DNA of 64,000 bases from an uncultured Paracoccaceae bacterium. Its GTDB lineage: Bacteria > Pseudomonadota > Alphaproteobacteria > Rhodobacterales > Rhodobacteraceae. The position numbers and the translations under genes were made by a program. Below the pieces are notes generated by a model. It ran no database searches and was not told the DNA's origin. It saw only the letters and a list, made by a program, of their open reading frames with translations. Every line of letters begins with the position of its first letter. The first letter of the stretch is position 1. This document shows positions 44,480-52,885 of this stretch, in pieces. The DNA is taken from assembly GCA_937872465.1 (NCBI GenBank), contig CALMSR010000071.1:1-64000 (forward strand), in the 5' to 3' direction.

Positions 44480-44654
44480 GGCGGGATCCGTCGAATGGTT
44501 GCTCACCGCCCGCTGCTTAGCGGCTTTCGCATGCGCCTTCAAACCGAAACCATTGCATCGCCGGTGGAACCCGCTGGCCGAAGTGTGAGTTGCGACAAGG
44601 CGCCGGGAGGCCTATTACTGCGCCAGTTTCATCCGCAACGGGAAGAAGGCGGAC

Positions 44655-45275
44655 ATGAGCAGCAACGAATACCCCAGGCACACACGCCGCGCCTTCGGGC
44701 GGCTCGCGGCGCTCGCAGCATTCGGCGCCGGTCTCGGCGCGACCGGCGCCCTCGCCTCGACCGAGGAGGTCGGGCTCGACGATTACGTGCCCGATTCCCA
44801 GGACGCCCGCCTGCTCCGGCGCATCTCCAGCCTGCGGATGCGCCGCTGGCAGGACCATTTCGACAGCATCTCCATGGACGCGATCCTCGCCGACACCAAC
44901 GACCGGGTGCTGCACTACTGGGCCTCGGACGGCTTCTACCGGGTCTATCCGACCTCGGTGCCGCTCAACGGCAGCCTGACCCGGCGCGGCCGGACCACGG
45001 TCGTGCTCAAGCGCCCGGAGCCGGAATGGCGGCCGACCGAGAACATGCTCCAGCGCAATCCGGCGCTGCCGCGCTACGTCGGTCCGGGCCCGGACAACCC
45101 GCTCGGAATACGCGCATTAAACCTCGGCTTCCCCGGCGCCTACCGCATCCACGGCACCAACGACATCCGCAAGATCGGGCGCCAATCGTCCAACGGCTGC
45201 ATCGGCCTGTTCAACGAGCACATCCTGGAGGTGTACGATCGGGCGCAGGTCGGCACTCCGGTGTTGCTAATATGA
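44655..45275 (+). CDS. L,D-transpeptidase (YkuD domain), Tat-exported
   Basis: A 206-residue periplasmic enzyme with twin-arginine signal HTRRAFGRLAAL (R11, R12), cleaved near ALAST. The linker DSQDARLLRRISSLRMRRW is basic. The YkuD motif is complete: RIHGTNDIRKIG (H166) and SSNGCIGLFNEHI (C182), of the ErfK/YbiS kind. It shares little beyond the motif with the enzyme at 43393, so the pair are not recent duplicates. The short inverted repeat ACAAC-A-GTTGT follows the stop. Confidence 0.92.
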   Translation: MSSNEYPRHTRRAFGRLAALAAFGAGLGATGALASTEEVGLDDYVPDSQDARLLRRISSLRMRRWQDHFDSISMDAILADTNDRVLHYWASDGFYRVYPTSVPLNGSLTRRGRTTVVLKRPEPEWRPTENMLQRNPALPRYVGPGPDNPLGIRALNLGFPGAYRIHGTNDIRKIGRQSSNGCIGLFNEHILEVYDRAQVGTPVLLI

Positions 45276-45422
45276 CAACAGTTGTGATTTACTCGAAAAG
45301 CCGGCTTTCGACGATTGAAAACGCGAGGGAAGGTTGGTTAGGTTCCAGACATTAGCTTGTCCGATCGCAGGTCCGGGCGAGCTAGCAGTTTCGCAGACCC
45401 GCACTCTCTGAGGAGGATAACA

Positions 45423-45620
45423 ATGAAGTATCTCGTAACCACTGCGGCGGCGCTCCTGCTGGCCGGCCAGGCCTTCGCCGGCAACCTCGTGTTCGAGGCC
45501 CCCGAAGAGCCGGTCGTCGTCGCCGAACCGGCCCCGATGGGCGGATCGAATGCCGCCTGGCTCATCCCGGTGATCGGTCTCGCCGCGATCGCCTACGCCA
45601 TCTCCAACGACGACTCCTGA
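45423..45620 (+). CDS. Small exported membrane protein
   Basis: A 65-residue protein, MKYLVTTAAALLLAGQAFAG as signal peptide, a short acidic-proline linker (EAPEEPVVVAEP), then one hydrophobic helix WLIPVIGLAAIAYAI and the end SNDDS. A perfect AGGAGG lies seven bases before the ATG, so it is surely translated and perhaps strongly. Similar tiny proteins are common in Rhodobacteraceae, but no function is known to me. A strong hairpin terminator follows. Confidence 0.82.
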   Translation: MKYLVTTAAALLLAGQAFAGNLVFEAPEEPVVVAEPAPMGGSNAAWLIPVIGLAAIAYAISNDDS

Positions 45621-45687
45621 TCGCTTCGCGACAGAGAGCGCGGGTCGACGGCCGACGGGTCGCCTGGCCTGTGTGAATTTCACAGGG

Positions 45688-45720
45688 AAGAAGGACAGTG
45701 TCTGCGACGCTGTCCTTCTT
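45688..45720 (+). terminator. Bidirectional intrinsic terminator
   Basis: An 11-bp stem AAGAAGGACAG/CTGTCCTTCTT with an 11-base loop lies 67 bases after the small membrane protein gene and 28 bases beyond the stop of the convergent ABM-domain gene. The A-rich left arm and T-rich right arm let it act on both strands. Confidence 0.85.
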
Positions 45721-45748
45721 TCCGTTTGCAGGGTGTCCCGTCCGACGC

Positions 45749-46045
45749 TCAGCCCTCCGCCACCTCGTAGTGGTGGAGATGCGAGGCCTCGAGCAGATGC
45801 GCTTCCCCGGGCAGCACCACCGGCCGGTTCCAGTTCTCGCCCGCGAAGGCCCTGAGTGCCTTGAGGTCGCGCCACACCGTCACCATGGAGAACTCCCGCG
45901 GCGAGTCGGGCCGCGGCAGGCCGACGGTGACCGACACGAGGCCCTCCTGCGTGCGCGTCAGCGGCAGCGCGGTCTCGAGGACGAAGCTGCGGAACGCGCC
46001 CTGCTGGCCCTCGTGGACGATCGCGCGGAAGATGCGAAGGATCAT
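45749..46045 (-). CDS. Antibiotic biosynthesis monooxygenase (ABM)-domain protein
   Basis: A 98-residue single-domain protein of the dimeric alpha/beta barrel superfamily: MILRIFRAIVHEGQQGAF, EGLVSVTVGLP, FSMVTVWRDLKALRAFAGENW and a terminal HHYEVAEG. ABM proteins include quinol monooxygenases and haem-degrading enzymes; active-site residues are too few to choose. It stands alone between two terminator-like structures. Confidence 0.78.
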   Translation of the reverse strand: MILRIFRAIVHEGQQGAFRSFVLETALPLTRTQEGLVSVTVGLPRPDSPREFSMVTVWRDLKALRAFAGENWNRPVVLPGEAHLLEASHLHHYEVAEG

Positions 46046-46119
46046 GACCGGCCTCCCCTTTTGCCTCGCGAGGGGAGTCTAGCACCGAACCGCGGTGGCT
46101 CCGAATCGGCCCAGGCATG

Positions 46120-46327
46120 ACCCGAGCCTCGGGACAGGAAGAAGGCCGCGCAGGGCGCGGGGAGTGCAGCAACACCGCCGGTCGAGGATCGGGACGGGGC
46201 GGCCATGGACGGTGCGCAAGGCGCGCCGGCCCCCGGCAGGACCGGCGCGGCCCGATCGCCAAGGGTCGATCGGGCTGGAACACCCGGCCCTGGGTCCGAT
46301 GAAAGTCGACAGCGAGGGCCGCCGGCC
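46120..46327 (+). repeat. Dispersed repeat family II, copy 3-prime of yjbF
   Basis: Runs from CCCGAGCCTCGGGACAGGAA to GTCGACAGCGAGGGCCGCCGG and ends at the yjbF stop. It is nearly identical to the 34.8-35.1 kb copy over the blocks GGTCGAGGATCGGGACGG, GGTGCGCAAGGCGCGCCGGC, CCCGATCG/CGATCGGG (46251-46274) and GTCGACAGCGAGGGCCGC, but lacks the GGCGAGGCGCCGGTGGCGCC block. A 6-bp stem at 46146-46160 followed (minus strand) by CCTTCTTCC is the terminator-like end for yjbF. Confidence 0.87.
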
Positions 46328-47014
46328 TCAGCCCTTCCGGCCGGTATAGGGCAGCACGATCTCCAGATCGATCAGCCCCTGGCGCTCGCCCACCCATTGC
46401 AGGCTGCGCCAGACCAAGCCGGTCCGCGCATCCGCCAGATGCAGGTTCTCGAAACTGCCGGCCGGCCCGCTGCAAGTCTCGCTGACCTCGACGCCCTGGT
46501 GGCGCTGATCGAGGATGACCACTTCCTGCGGCCCGACGAATTCGAAGCTGCAGGTGAAGGTCTCGATCCGGCCCTCGGGCGAATTGGCGGGAAACTCGTA
46601 GCGCCGCGTCACCCCCTCGGGCCAGCTGCCCGGCGGGATCGCGCGGGTCAGCGGGTCGGGCTGGCTCGAGGTCGCCGAGAGCAGGTCCCAGCCGAGGCCG
46701 CGCGTGGCGGTGATCTGCGAGCCGCGCAGCGTCAGGGTCTGGCGCAGGCTCGAGGCATAGGTGACATAGCCGCCGTTGTCGCTGGCCGCGAAGAGATAGG
46801 TGGGCGACTTGTCGCTGAGGAGCCGGGCGCGGATCGTCGCCACGTCGGCCCGGTCGATGGCCGCGCGCGTCACCGGCTGGCCCTTGGCCGCGGCGGCCTC
46901 GTCGGGCTCGTCCCAGGGGTTCACCTGGTTCACCGCCTCCACGAGGATCGGGTTGAACCCCTGGTTGGTGCAGGCCCCGAGCAGGAGCGCGAGCGCGGCG
47001 ATCCGTCGCATCAT
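46328..47014 (-). CDS. yjbF: YjbF/GfcB-family outer-membrane lipoprotein
   Basis: A 228-residue lipoprotein: MMRRIAALALLLGAC with lipobox LGAC (C15), then a beta-rich body containing PTYLFAASDNGGYVTYASSLRQTLTLRG and ATRGLGWDLL, typical of the YjbF/group-4-capsule GfcB family. In E. coli the yjbEFGH operon influences exopolysaccharide. The ATG overlaps the yjbH stop by four bases, so the two are coupled. Outer-membrane location is inferred from the family. No yjbE or yjbG is present nearby. Confidence 0.88.
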   Translation of the reverse strand: MMRRIAALALLLGACTNQGFNPILVEAVNQVNPWDEPDEAAAAKGQPVTRAAIDRADVATIRARLLSDKSPTYLFAASDNGGYVTYASSLRQTLTLRGSQITATRGLGWDLLSATSSQPDPLTRAIPPGSWPEGVTRRYEFPANSPEGRIETFTCSFEFVGPQEVVILDQRHQGVEVSETCSGPAGSFENLHLADARTGLVWRSLQWVGERQGLIDLEIVLPYTGRKG

Positions 47015-49194
47015 TGCCAGAACGTCCCCCAGCTCTGCTTGAGGTGATAGCGGTCGTAGTCGCGCACGATCGGATAGAGGCGGTTCGAGACCATCAGGTT
47101 CGCGCCGCCGTCCCGCGAGACCGAGGTCAGGCCGATGGAATTGTTGGTCTTGGTCTCGAAGGGCACCGTCCAGCGGAACGGGATCTCCAGCGTCACGCCC
47201 TTGTCGAAGCTGCCTTCGCCGAAATCCTCGCTGGTCACGTCGGTCAGGGTGAAATAGGCGCCCACCGCCCAGCCGTTGGCGAAGCGCCGGGTCACGTTGA
47301 CCGTTCCGCCCCAGTCCCCCGCGAGATAGCGCCCGGCCGAGAGCTGGGTTTCCAGCCCGTAGAATCCCGTCTCCCAATAGAGCGAGCCCAGCCCCATCAC
47401 CACGTCGTAGTCGTAGTAGCCAAAGCCGAAGGGATCGTCGAAGTCGCGCTGCATCACGTAGTTGAGCTCGGCCCCGAGGCCCCAGCTCTGGTTGACCGGC
47501 TTCCAGAGGATCTCGCCGCTGACGCCGCCGAACATGCGCTCGATCAGGCCCACCGTGGCGCGGGCATAGACGTCGCGGTTGAGCTTGAAGAGATAATCCG
47601 CCGTCAGCTGCGTGAGCTTCGGGTCGTAGCCCGAGTAGTAGCGGCCCTGGTCGCTCCGGACCGGAGGCAGGTTGGTCTCCGAGGGTCCGGGATCGTCGGG
47701 CACGTTGATGAAGGGCTGGCTGATGTTCGCCGTGGCCGAGAGACCCGGAGCCAGGTTCAGCCGGAAGCCGAGATCGATGTTGACCCCGAGCTTGATCGGA
47801 TCCTCCGGCGTCAGCAGCACCAGATAGGGTGCCGGCACCAGGTTCCAGTCGAGCGAGGGATAGGCGTCGCGCACCCAGGCCTCGCGGCCGAGCGAGGGCA
47901 GGGCGCCCTCGAGCACCGCGGTCTGCCAGCTCTCGAGCGTGGCGCCGAAGCGGTCGACCTGCGATTCGAAGTCGCTGCGGTCGATGGCGATCGTGGTGGT
48001 GACGAGATCGTCCTCCATCATGGTGATGCGGAAGGTCTGGACCGAGGCCGGCATGCCCGCCGAGAGCACCCGCGCGGTGCGGCCGATCGCCTGGGGCTCC
48101 TCGTTGAAGCGCAGGTTCGTGATGACCACGTCCACCACCCCCGGCTCGGCCTTGAACTGCTCGAGGCGCATGCCCTCGGCCTTGAGCACCTCCGCGAGCG
48201 CCTCGGCCAGCGCGTCGCGCGCCGCCGGATTGGTGGCCCAGTCGGTGCCCTGCGGCGCGTCCATCGCCCGCGCATTGACCGGCAGCGGCCCGGTCCCGAG
48301 ATCCTGCGGCGCGAGCGGCCGGTTCGGATTGCCGCTCAGCGAGACGTTGAAGCCGACCGTATCGCCGTACATGTAGTAGAGGCCGGCGGTCACGCCCTCG
48401 CGCCAGCGGTATTCCGCGCCGAAGTTGAACGGCGATTTGCGCTCGAAGGTCGAGGCCGGGCTCTTCTGCTCGCGCGAATAGGCGTCGGAGGAATATTCCG
48501 CCTTCAGCGTCACGTTCTCGATCGGCGTTCGCCATTCGACGCCGCCGAAAAGCGCGGACTCCTCGCCGTGGAAGAAGGTGCCGAAGGCCACCTTGCCACC
48601 CTCGCCGAAGTCGTTCTCCCGGTCGCAGAAGCCCGACGAGAGCTCGCAGAACGGGTTCTTGAAGCCGTTCACCCCCGAGAGCCGGCCCCAGCCGATGCCC
48701 GCCGTCAGGGTGAAATCCTCGGCGACGGTCTTGCTCGCCACGAGATATTCCGAGGAATAGACCCCGGTGCCGAGGAAGTCGCGGAACCCGAGCGCGAGCG
48801 ACGGCACCCAGCCGTCGTAATCCTCGTCGAGGATCTGGAGCTGCAAATCGAAGCTGCGGTCGTAGAGATCGTAGGTCGGGTCGTAGACGCCGTTGTCGTC
48901 GTTCTGGCCCCAGTTCTTGATCGTGGAATAGCGCAGCGTACCCGAGAGCCGGGGCAGGATCTGGAAATTGAAGTTCCGCCGCGAGGTCTCGCCGAACTGG
49001 CTGTAGCTGATCGAGATCTGCCCGTCGGGCTGCGCCTGGGCGCTCGGCATGTCGATCAGGCCGGTGGTGCCGTAGAGGTTCAGGCTCGGCCGGGGCCGCG
49101 CCTCCTGCGCCGGCGCGGTCTGGCCCACGGCGAGCGCCGTGGCCGATGCCATGGTCAGGACGGCTGCTCCTGCGCGCAGTCGCTTCTGCGACAT
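47011..49194 (-). CDS. yjbH: YjbH-family outer-membrane beta-barrel protein
   Basis: A 727-residue exported protein, matching YjbH/GfcD. A Sec signal (MSQKRLRAGAAVLTMASATALAVGQ) leads to SLNLYGTTGLIDMPSAQAQPDGQISISYS, the family opening, and the C-terminal third holds many short alternating strands ending in aromatic residues, including a final WGTFWQ, as in barrels. The ATG at 49194 was chosen over a frame extending 42 codons upstream. With yjbF it probably exports or assembles an exopolysaccharide or modifies the outer membrane; no polysaccharide synthesis genes are adjacent. Confidence 0.9.
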   Translation of the reverse strand: MSQKRLRAGAAVLTMASATALAVGQTAPAQEARPRPSLNLYGTTGLIDMPSAQAQPDGQISISYSQFGETSRRNFNFQILPRLSGTLRYSTIKNWGQNDDNGVYDPTYDLYDRSFDLQLQILDEDYDGWVPSLALGFRDFLGTGVYSSEYLVASKTVAEDFTLTAGIGWGRLSGVNGFKNPFCELSSGFCDRENDFGEGGKVAFGTFFHGEESALFGGVEWRTPIENVTLKAEYSSDAYSREQKSPASTFERKSPFNFGAEYRWREGVTAGLYYMYGDTVGFNVSLSGNPNRPLAPQDLGTGPLPVNARAMDAPQGTDWATNPAARDALAEALAEVLKAEGMRLEQFKAEPGVVDVVITNLRFNEEPQAIGRTARVLSAGMPASVQTFRITMMEDDLVTTTIAIDRSDFESQVDRFGATLESWQTAVLEGALPSLGREAWVRDAYPSLDWNLVPAPYLVLLTPEDPIKLGVNIDLGFRLNLAPGLSATANISQPFINVPDDPGPSETNLPPVRSDQGRYYSGYDPKLTQLTADYLFKLNRDVYARATVGLIERMFGGVSGEILWKPVNQSWGLGAELNYVMQRDFDDPFGFGYYDYDVVMGLGSLYWETGFYGLETQLSAGRYLAGDWGGTVNVTRRFANGWAVGAYFTLTDVTSEDFGEGSFDKGVTLEIPFRWTVPFETKTNNSIGLTSVSRDGGANLMVSNRLYPIVRDYDRYHLKQSWGTFWQ

Positions 49195-49327
49195 CCCACC
49201 TACCTCTATTCGGCGCGATTGGCGGCGCCGGTTCGCTCGTTTTGCGCAAGATTGGCCGATCCCGCCGGCGATTGCGAGTCCCCATCGTGCCGTGCCGCGG
49301 TTTTCCGCGGCCTGTTGCATGCCTCCC

Positions 49328-50179
49328 TCATCCGCCCGCCGCGAGAATCGCCCGGAGCCCGGCGCGATAGTCGGGAAAGGCCAGCGCCAGGCCGAGCTCC
49401 GCCTTCACCCTCCGGTTCGAGACGCGCTTCGATTCCCCGAAGAAGGACCGCGCCATGGGCGAGAGCGCCGCCTCGTCGAAGGGGATCTCCGGGGGTACCG
49501 GCAGGCCGAGCAGCTCCGCGGCGAAGGCGATCACGTCCTGGGGCGGCGCCGGCTCGTCGTCGGCGAGGTTGAAGACCGCGTCCGGCGCCGGCCGGGCCAT
49601 GGAGGCGGCGAGCGCTGCGGCGATATCCGCGACATGGATGCGGCTGAAGACCTGCCCCGCCTTGACGATGCGCTGCGCCCGGCCCGCGCGCAGCCGGTCG
49701 AACGCGCTGCGTCCCGGCCCGTAGATCCCCGCCAGCCGGAAGCGGTGCAGCGGCAGCCCGGTCGCGGCCCATTCGGTCTCTGCCGACACCCGCCAGCGGC
49801 TGCGCGCATTGACCGGCACCAGCGCGCTCGCCTCGTCGACCCAGCCGCCCTGCCGGTCGCCGTAGACCCCCGTGGTCGAGAGATAGCCGACCCAGGCGAT
49901 ATCGCGCGCCGCCTGCAGGTCGCCGCGATGCCGCGCCAGCACCGGATCGCCCCAGGCCTCCGGTGGCAGCGACACCAGCACATGGCTCGCGCCCCGGATC
50001 GCGGCGCCCACCGCCGCCGCATCCGTCCAGTCGATGGCGTCCACCCCGGCCGCGCGCATGGCCTCGGCCCGCTCGGCCGAGCGCGTCGTGCCCCTGACCC
50101 GCCAGGGCGGCGGCAGGCTTGCCGCCAGCCGCGCTGCCGAGTAGCCATGACCCAGCGTCACCAGAACCGGCTCGCCCAT
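49328..50179 (-). CDS. NAD(P)-dependent epimerase/dehydratase-like protein (YeeZ type)
   Basis: A 283-residue Rossmann-fold protein, MGEPVLVTLGHGYSAARLAASL at the start with GHGYSA as a modified nucleotide loop, and WVGYLSTTGVYGDRQGGWVDE (STTGVYG, family motif near 108-118). The tail SNRRVKAELGLALAFPDYRAGL is typical of this atypical SDR group. Reaction unknown. The ATG at 50179 was chosen over a much longer upstream frame that runs antisense to the TPR gene. It is divergent from the TPR protein. Confidence 0.85.
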   Translation of the reverse strand: MGEPVLVTLGHGYSAARLAASLPPPWRVRGTTRSAERAEAMRAAGVDAIDWTDAAAVGAAIRGASHVLVSLPPEAWGDPVLARHRGDLQAARDIAWVGYLSTTGVYGDRQGGWVDEASALVPVNARSRWRVSAETEWAATGLPLHRFRLAGIYGPGRSAFDRLRAGRAQRIVKAGQVFSRIHVADIAAALAASMARPAPDAVFNLADDEPAPPQDVIAFAAELLGLPVPPEIPFDEAALSPMARSFFGESKRVSNRRVKAELGLALAFPDYRAGLRAILAAGG

Positions 50180-50233
50180 GCCGCTCGTCCCTTCCGCTTC
50201 GTTTCCCCCGCTCCTTAAGGATTGCCGCCGCCG

Positions 50234-50956
50234 ATGCGAAGGCTCTTTCTGATCGCGCTCCTCGCGCTGCCGCTGCCGGCGGGCGCCGCGATCACCAGCC
50301 CGGAGGAATGCACCGCGGCGATCGCCGCGGATCCGGAAGCCGCCCGCGAGGATGCGGCGCTCTGGTCGCGCACCGGCGGCGGCGTTCCCGCCCGACTCTG
50401 CGAGGCCGCCGCGCTGGAGGCGATGGGTGCGACCGCCACCGCGGCGCAGCTCCTCTCCGGCCTCGCCGCCAATCCCAACCGGGCGATGCCGGCCGGGCTG
50501 CGCGCCATCGTCTTTTTCGATGCGGCGCGGCTCTGGCTCGACGCCGGCAAGCCCGATCTCGCGGCCGAGGCGATCGCCCAGGCCGAGCGGCTGGCGCCGG
50601 CCGATGCCGCGGGCCTGATGCTGCGCGCCCGGATCGCGGCCGCGCGCGCGGACTGGCCGGCGGCGCTCTCCGCCCTCGACGCCCTGGTCGCCGCATCGCC
50701 CGGCGACGCCGAGGCAAGGGCGCTGCATGCCGCTGCCCTGCGCCATTCCGGCCGGGCCGAGGCGGCCCGCGCCGAGGCCGACCATGCCCGCGCCCTCGAC
50801 CCGGACCTGCCCGCGGCCCTCTTCGAGGCCGCCGCCGCCCGGGCCGAGCTCGGTGAGACCGATGCCGCGCGCCAGCTCTTCCTCGACCTGATCGAAGCCT
50901 ATCCGGAGAGCGCGCTGGCGGAACCGGCCCGCCGGACCCTTCACAGGCTCAACTGA
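50234..50956 (+). CDS. Exported tetratricopeptide-repeat protein
   Basis: A 240-residue periplasmic protein. Signal peptide MRRLFLIALLALPLPAGAA; the mature part is alanine-rich with about four to five TPR-like helical pairs (GLRAIVFFDAARLWLDAGKPDLAAEAI, AGLMLRARIAAARADWPAALSALDALV, ARALHAAALRHSGRAEAARAEADHA, all in outline). TPR proteins act as scaffolds; the partner is not known. The ATG at 50234 precedes the signal; a TTG four codons earlier is possible. It ends eight bases inside the convergent queG. Confidence 0.83.
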   Translation: MRRLFLIALLALPLPAGAAITSPEECTAAIAADPEAAREDAALWSRTGGGVPARLCEAAALEAMGATATAAQLLSGLAANPNRAMPAGLRAIVFFDAARLWLDAGKPDLAAEAIAQAERLAPADAAGLMLRARIAAARADWPAALSALDALVAASPGDAEARALHAAALRHSGRAEAARAEADHARALDPDLPAALFEAAAARAELGETDAARQLFLDLIEAYPESALAEPARRTLHRLN

Positions 50957-51992
50957 GCCGCGCCAAAGCCCATTCTCCCGCGTCGCGCACGACCGGATCG
51001 GCGTCGGCCGCGAGGCGCCGCGCCGCCGGCAGGAGCCCCGGATCGCCGGAATTGCCGATCGCATAGGCGACGTTGCGCACGAAGCGGTTGCGCCCGATGC
51101 GCTTGATCGGCGAGCCGCGGAAGACCTGCCGGAAGCCCGCGTCGTCGAGCATGGCCAGATGCGCGAGCTCGGGGCATTTCAGCTCGATCCGCGCGAAATA
51201 TCCCGCCTCCCGCGCCGCGGCGGCGAACTTGTTCCAGGGGCAGACCGCCAGGCAATCGTCGCAGCCGTAGATGCGGTTGCCCATCGCCGCGCGGAATTCC
51301 TCGTCCACCGGCCCGGCATGCTCGATGGTCAGATAGGAGATGCAGCGCCGGGCATCGAGCTGGTAGGGCGCTGGGAAGGCCTTCGTCGGGCAGATGTCGA
51401 GGCAGGCGCGGCAGCTGCCGCAATGGTCCTCGCCCGGCGCATCGCGCGGCAGCTCCAGCGTGGTGAAGATCGCCCCGAGGAAGAACCAGTTGCCGAGATC
51501 CCGGCTCAGCAGATTGGTGTGCTTGCCCTGCCAGCCCAGCCCCGCCGCGGCGGCCAGCGGCTTCTCCATCACCGGGGCGGTGTCGACGAAGACCTTGATC
51601 TCCGCCCCGGTCTCGGCCACCAGCCAGCGCCCCAGCCGCTTCAGCCGCCGCTTGACCAGGTCGTGATAATCCCGGCCATGGGCGTAGACGCTGATCGTGC
51701 CGCGCCGCGGCCTCTGCAGGTTGCGCAGGGGATCCTCGGCCGGCGTATAGACCTCCGCCAGCATGATCACCGACCGCGCCGCGGGCCAGAGCGCCGCCGG
51801 ATCGCCGCGCCAGCCCATGCGCTCGGCCATCCAGCCCATGCCGCCGTGGCGCCCCTTCGCGACATAGGCTGCGAGCCGCCCGGCCGCCTGCGGGATCGCG
51901 TCCGGCGCGCAGATGCCCGCCGCGCTGAAGCCCTCCTCCAGCGCCCTCGCCTTGATCCTCGGGGCGAGGTCCGCCTGCCCCGGGGCGGTCAT
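50949..51992 (-). CDS. queG: Epoxyqueuosine reductase
   Basis: Cobalamin-dependent enzyme reducing epoxyqueuosine to queuosine in tRNA anticodon position 34. The 347-residue protein has the two [4Fe-4S] motifs, CGSCRACLDICP (C191, C194, C197, C201) and CDDCLAVCP (C244, C247, C251) with C217 as the extra ligand, and the catalytic aspartate in VFVDTAP (D137). The C-terminal HEAT-like repeats end at LS. It follows the GST gene by one base and overlaps the TPR gene convergently by eight. Confidence 0.96.
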   Translation of the reverse strand: MTAPGQADLAPRIKARALEEGFSAAGICAPDAIPQAAGRLAAYVAKGRHGGMGWMAERMGWRGDPAALWPAARSVIMLAEVYTPAEDPLRNLQRPRRGTISVYAHGRDYHDLVKRRLKRLGRWLVAETGAEIKVFVDTAPVMEKPLAAAAGLGWQGKHTNLLSRDLGNWFFLGAIFTTLELPRDAPGEDHCGSCRACLDICPTKAFPAPYQLDARRCISYLTIEHAGPVDEEFRAAMGNRIYGCDDCLAVCPWNKFAAAAREAGYFARIELKCPELAHLAMLDDAGFRQVFRGSPIKRIGRNRFVRNVAYAIGNSGDPGLLPAARRLAADADPVVRDAGEWALARLS

Positions 51993-51993
51993 G

Positions 51994-52659
51994 TCAGAAA
52001 TCCAGATCCGCGTAGTGCTGCGGCGGGGTGAAGCCCGGCACCAGGTCGGCGAGGATCGAGCGGAAGGCGGGGCGCGACTTGATCTTGGCGTACCATTCGT
52101 GCAGGCCCGCGTTGCGCGTCCAGTCCACGTCGCCCACGTAGTCGAGGCAGCTCAGATGCGCCGCGGCTGCGAAATCGGCGATGCTGAGCTCGTCGCCCGC
52201 CAGCCAGCGCCGATGGTCGGTCAGCCAGCCGATATAGTCGAGATGGTACTTGATGTTGCGGCTGCCGGCCTTGATCTTCTCGCTCTCGGGATAGCCGGTC
52301 TTGGCGAGCTTCTTGTTCACCCGCTCGTAGAGCAGGTTCGCGGTGACCTCGTCGTGGAACTTGTCGTCGAACCAGGCCGCGAGCCGCCGCGCCTCGGCCC
52401 GCGCCGCCGGGGTCTTGGGCAGGAGCGCCGGCTCCGGGCAGGTCTCCTCGATATATTCGAAGATCGCCGCGGAATCCGACAGCACCAGGTCGCCGATCTT
52501 CAGGACCGGCACCCGCGCCGCCGGATTCATGCGCAGGAAATCCATGCGCCGCTCCCAGGGCTTCTCCTCCACCAGCTCGACCTCGATCTTCTTCTCGGCC
52601 AGCACCAGGCGGATCTTGCGGCAGAAGGGCGACAGCGGCTGGTGGTAGAGACGGCGCAT
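51994..52659 (-). CDS. Glutathione S-transferase family protein
   Basis: A 221-residue protein with the thioredoxin-like domain MRRLYHQPLSPFCRKIRLVLAEKKIEVELV in outline, the cis-proline in ARVPVLKIGD, the glutathione-binding SDSAAIFEYIEE, and a helical C-domain with ELSIADFAAAAHLSCLDYVG (N-capping box). The SPFC motif keeps a cysteine at 13. Start at 52659 is backed by AAGGAG. It is directly upstream of queG with one base between, so they are cotranscribed; a biological link is not evident. Confidence 0.92.
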   Translation of the reverse strand: MRRLYHQPLSPFCRKIRLVLAEKKIEVELVEEKPWERRMDFLRMNPAARVPVLKIGDLVLSDSAAIFEYIEETCPEPALLPKTPAARAEARRLAAWFDDKFHDEVTANLLYERVNKKLAKTGYPESEKIKAGSRNIKYHLDYIGWLTDHRRWLAGDELSIADFAAAAHLSCLDYVGDVDWTRNAGLHEWYAKIKSRPAFRSILADLVPGFTPPQHYADLDF

Positions 52660-52745
52660 CGGCGCTCCTTCCGTTGATCCCTGCTCGACGCCCTTCATCC
52701 TATGTCGCCGCGCATTTTACAACCGCCGGCGTCGTCGTGGTCGGG

Positions 52746-52885
52746 GCCATCGCATCCGGCGCGCATCCTGTCTTCCGCGACCGCCCCGCCCCGGAACGGG
52801 ACGGAACGGAACGGAACGGAACGGAACGGAACGGAACGGAACGGAACGGGGGCAGACGGGGTCGCGCGCTCAGATGCAATATCCC
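52746..52885 (+). repeat. Dispersed intergenic repeat family I, copy D, with pentanucleotide expansion
   Basis: Lies in the 368-base gap between GST and mtgA. It begins CCATCGCATCCGG, then TCTTCCGCGACCGCCCCGCC; the GAGGGCAGCGCCCGG core is replaced by a run of GGAAC repeats, and the tail GACGGGGTCGCGCGCTCAGATGCAATATCC follows. The remaining bases to mtgA (52886-53027) show no feature beyond the probable promoter. Confidence 0.65.
52803..52847 (+). repeat. GGAAC pentanucleotide tandem repeat, nine perfect units
   Basis: Nine uninterrupted GGAAC copies (45 bases), preceded by one interrupted unit. It is the only long simple repeat in the window. It lies about 180 bases before mtgA and 144 bases before the GST start, so copy-number change would not alter a reading frame but could change promoter spacing. 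Confidence 0.95.

Noticed and set aside
52803..52847. CRISPR-like array
   Set aside because: Units are contiguous pentamers with no spacers.
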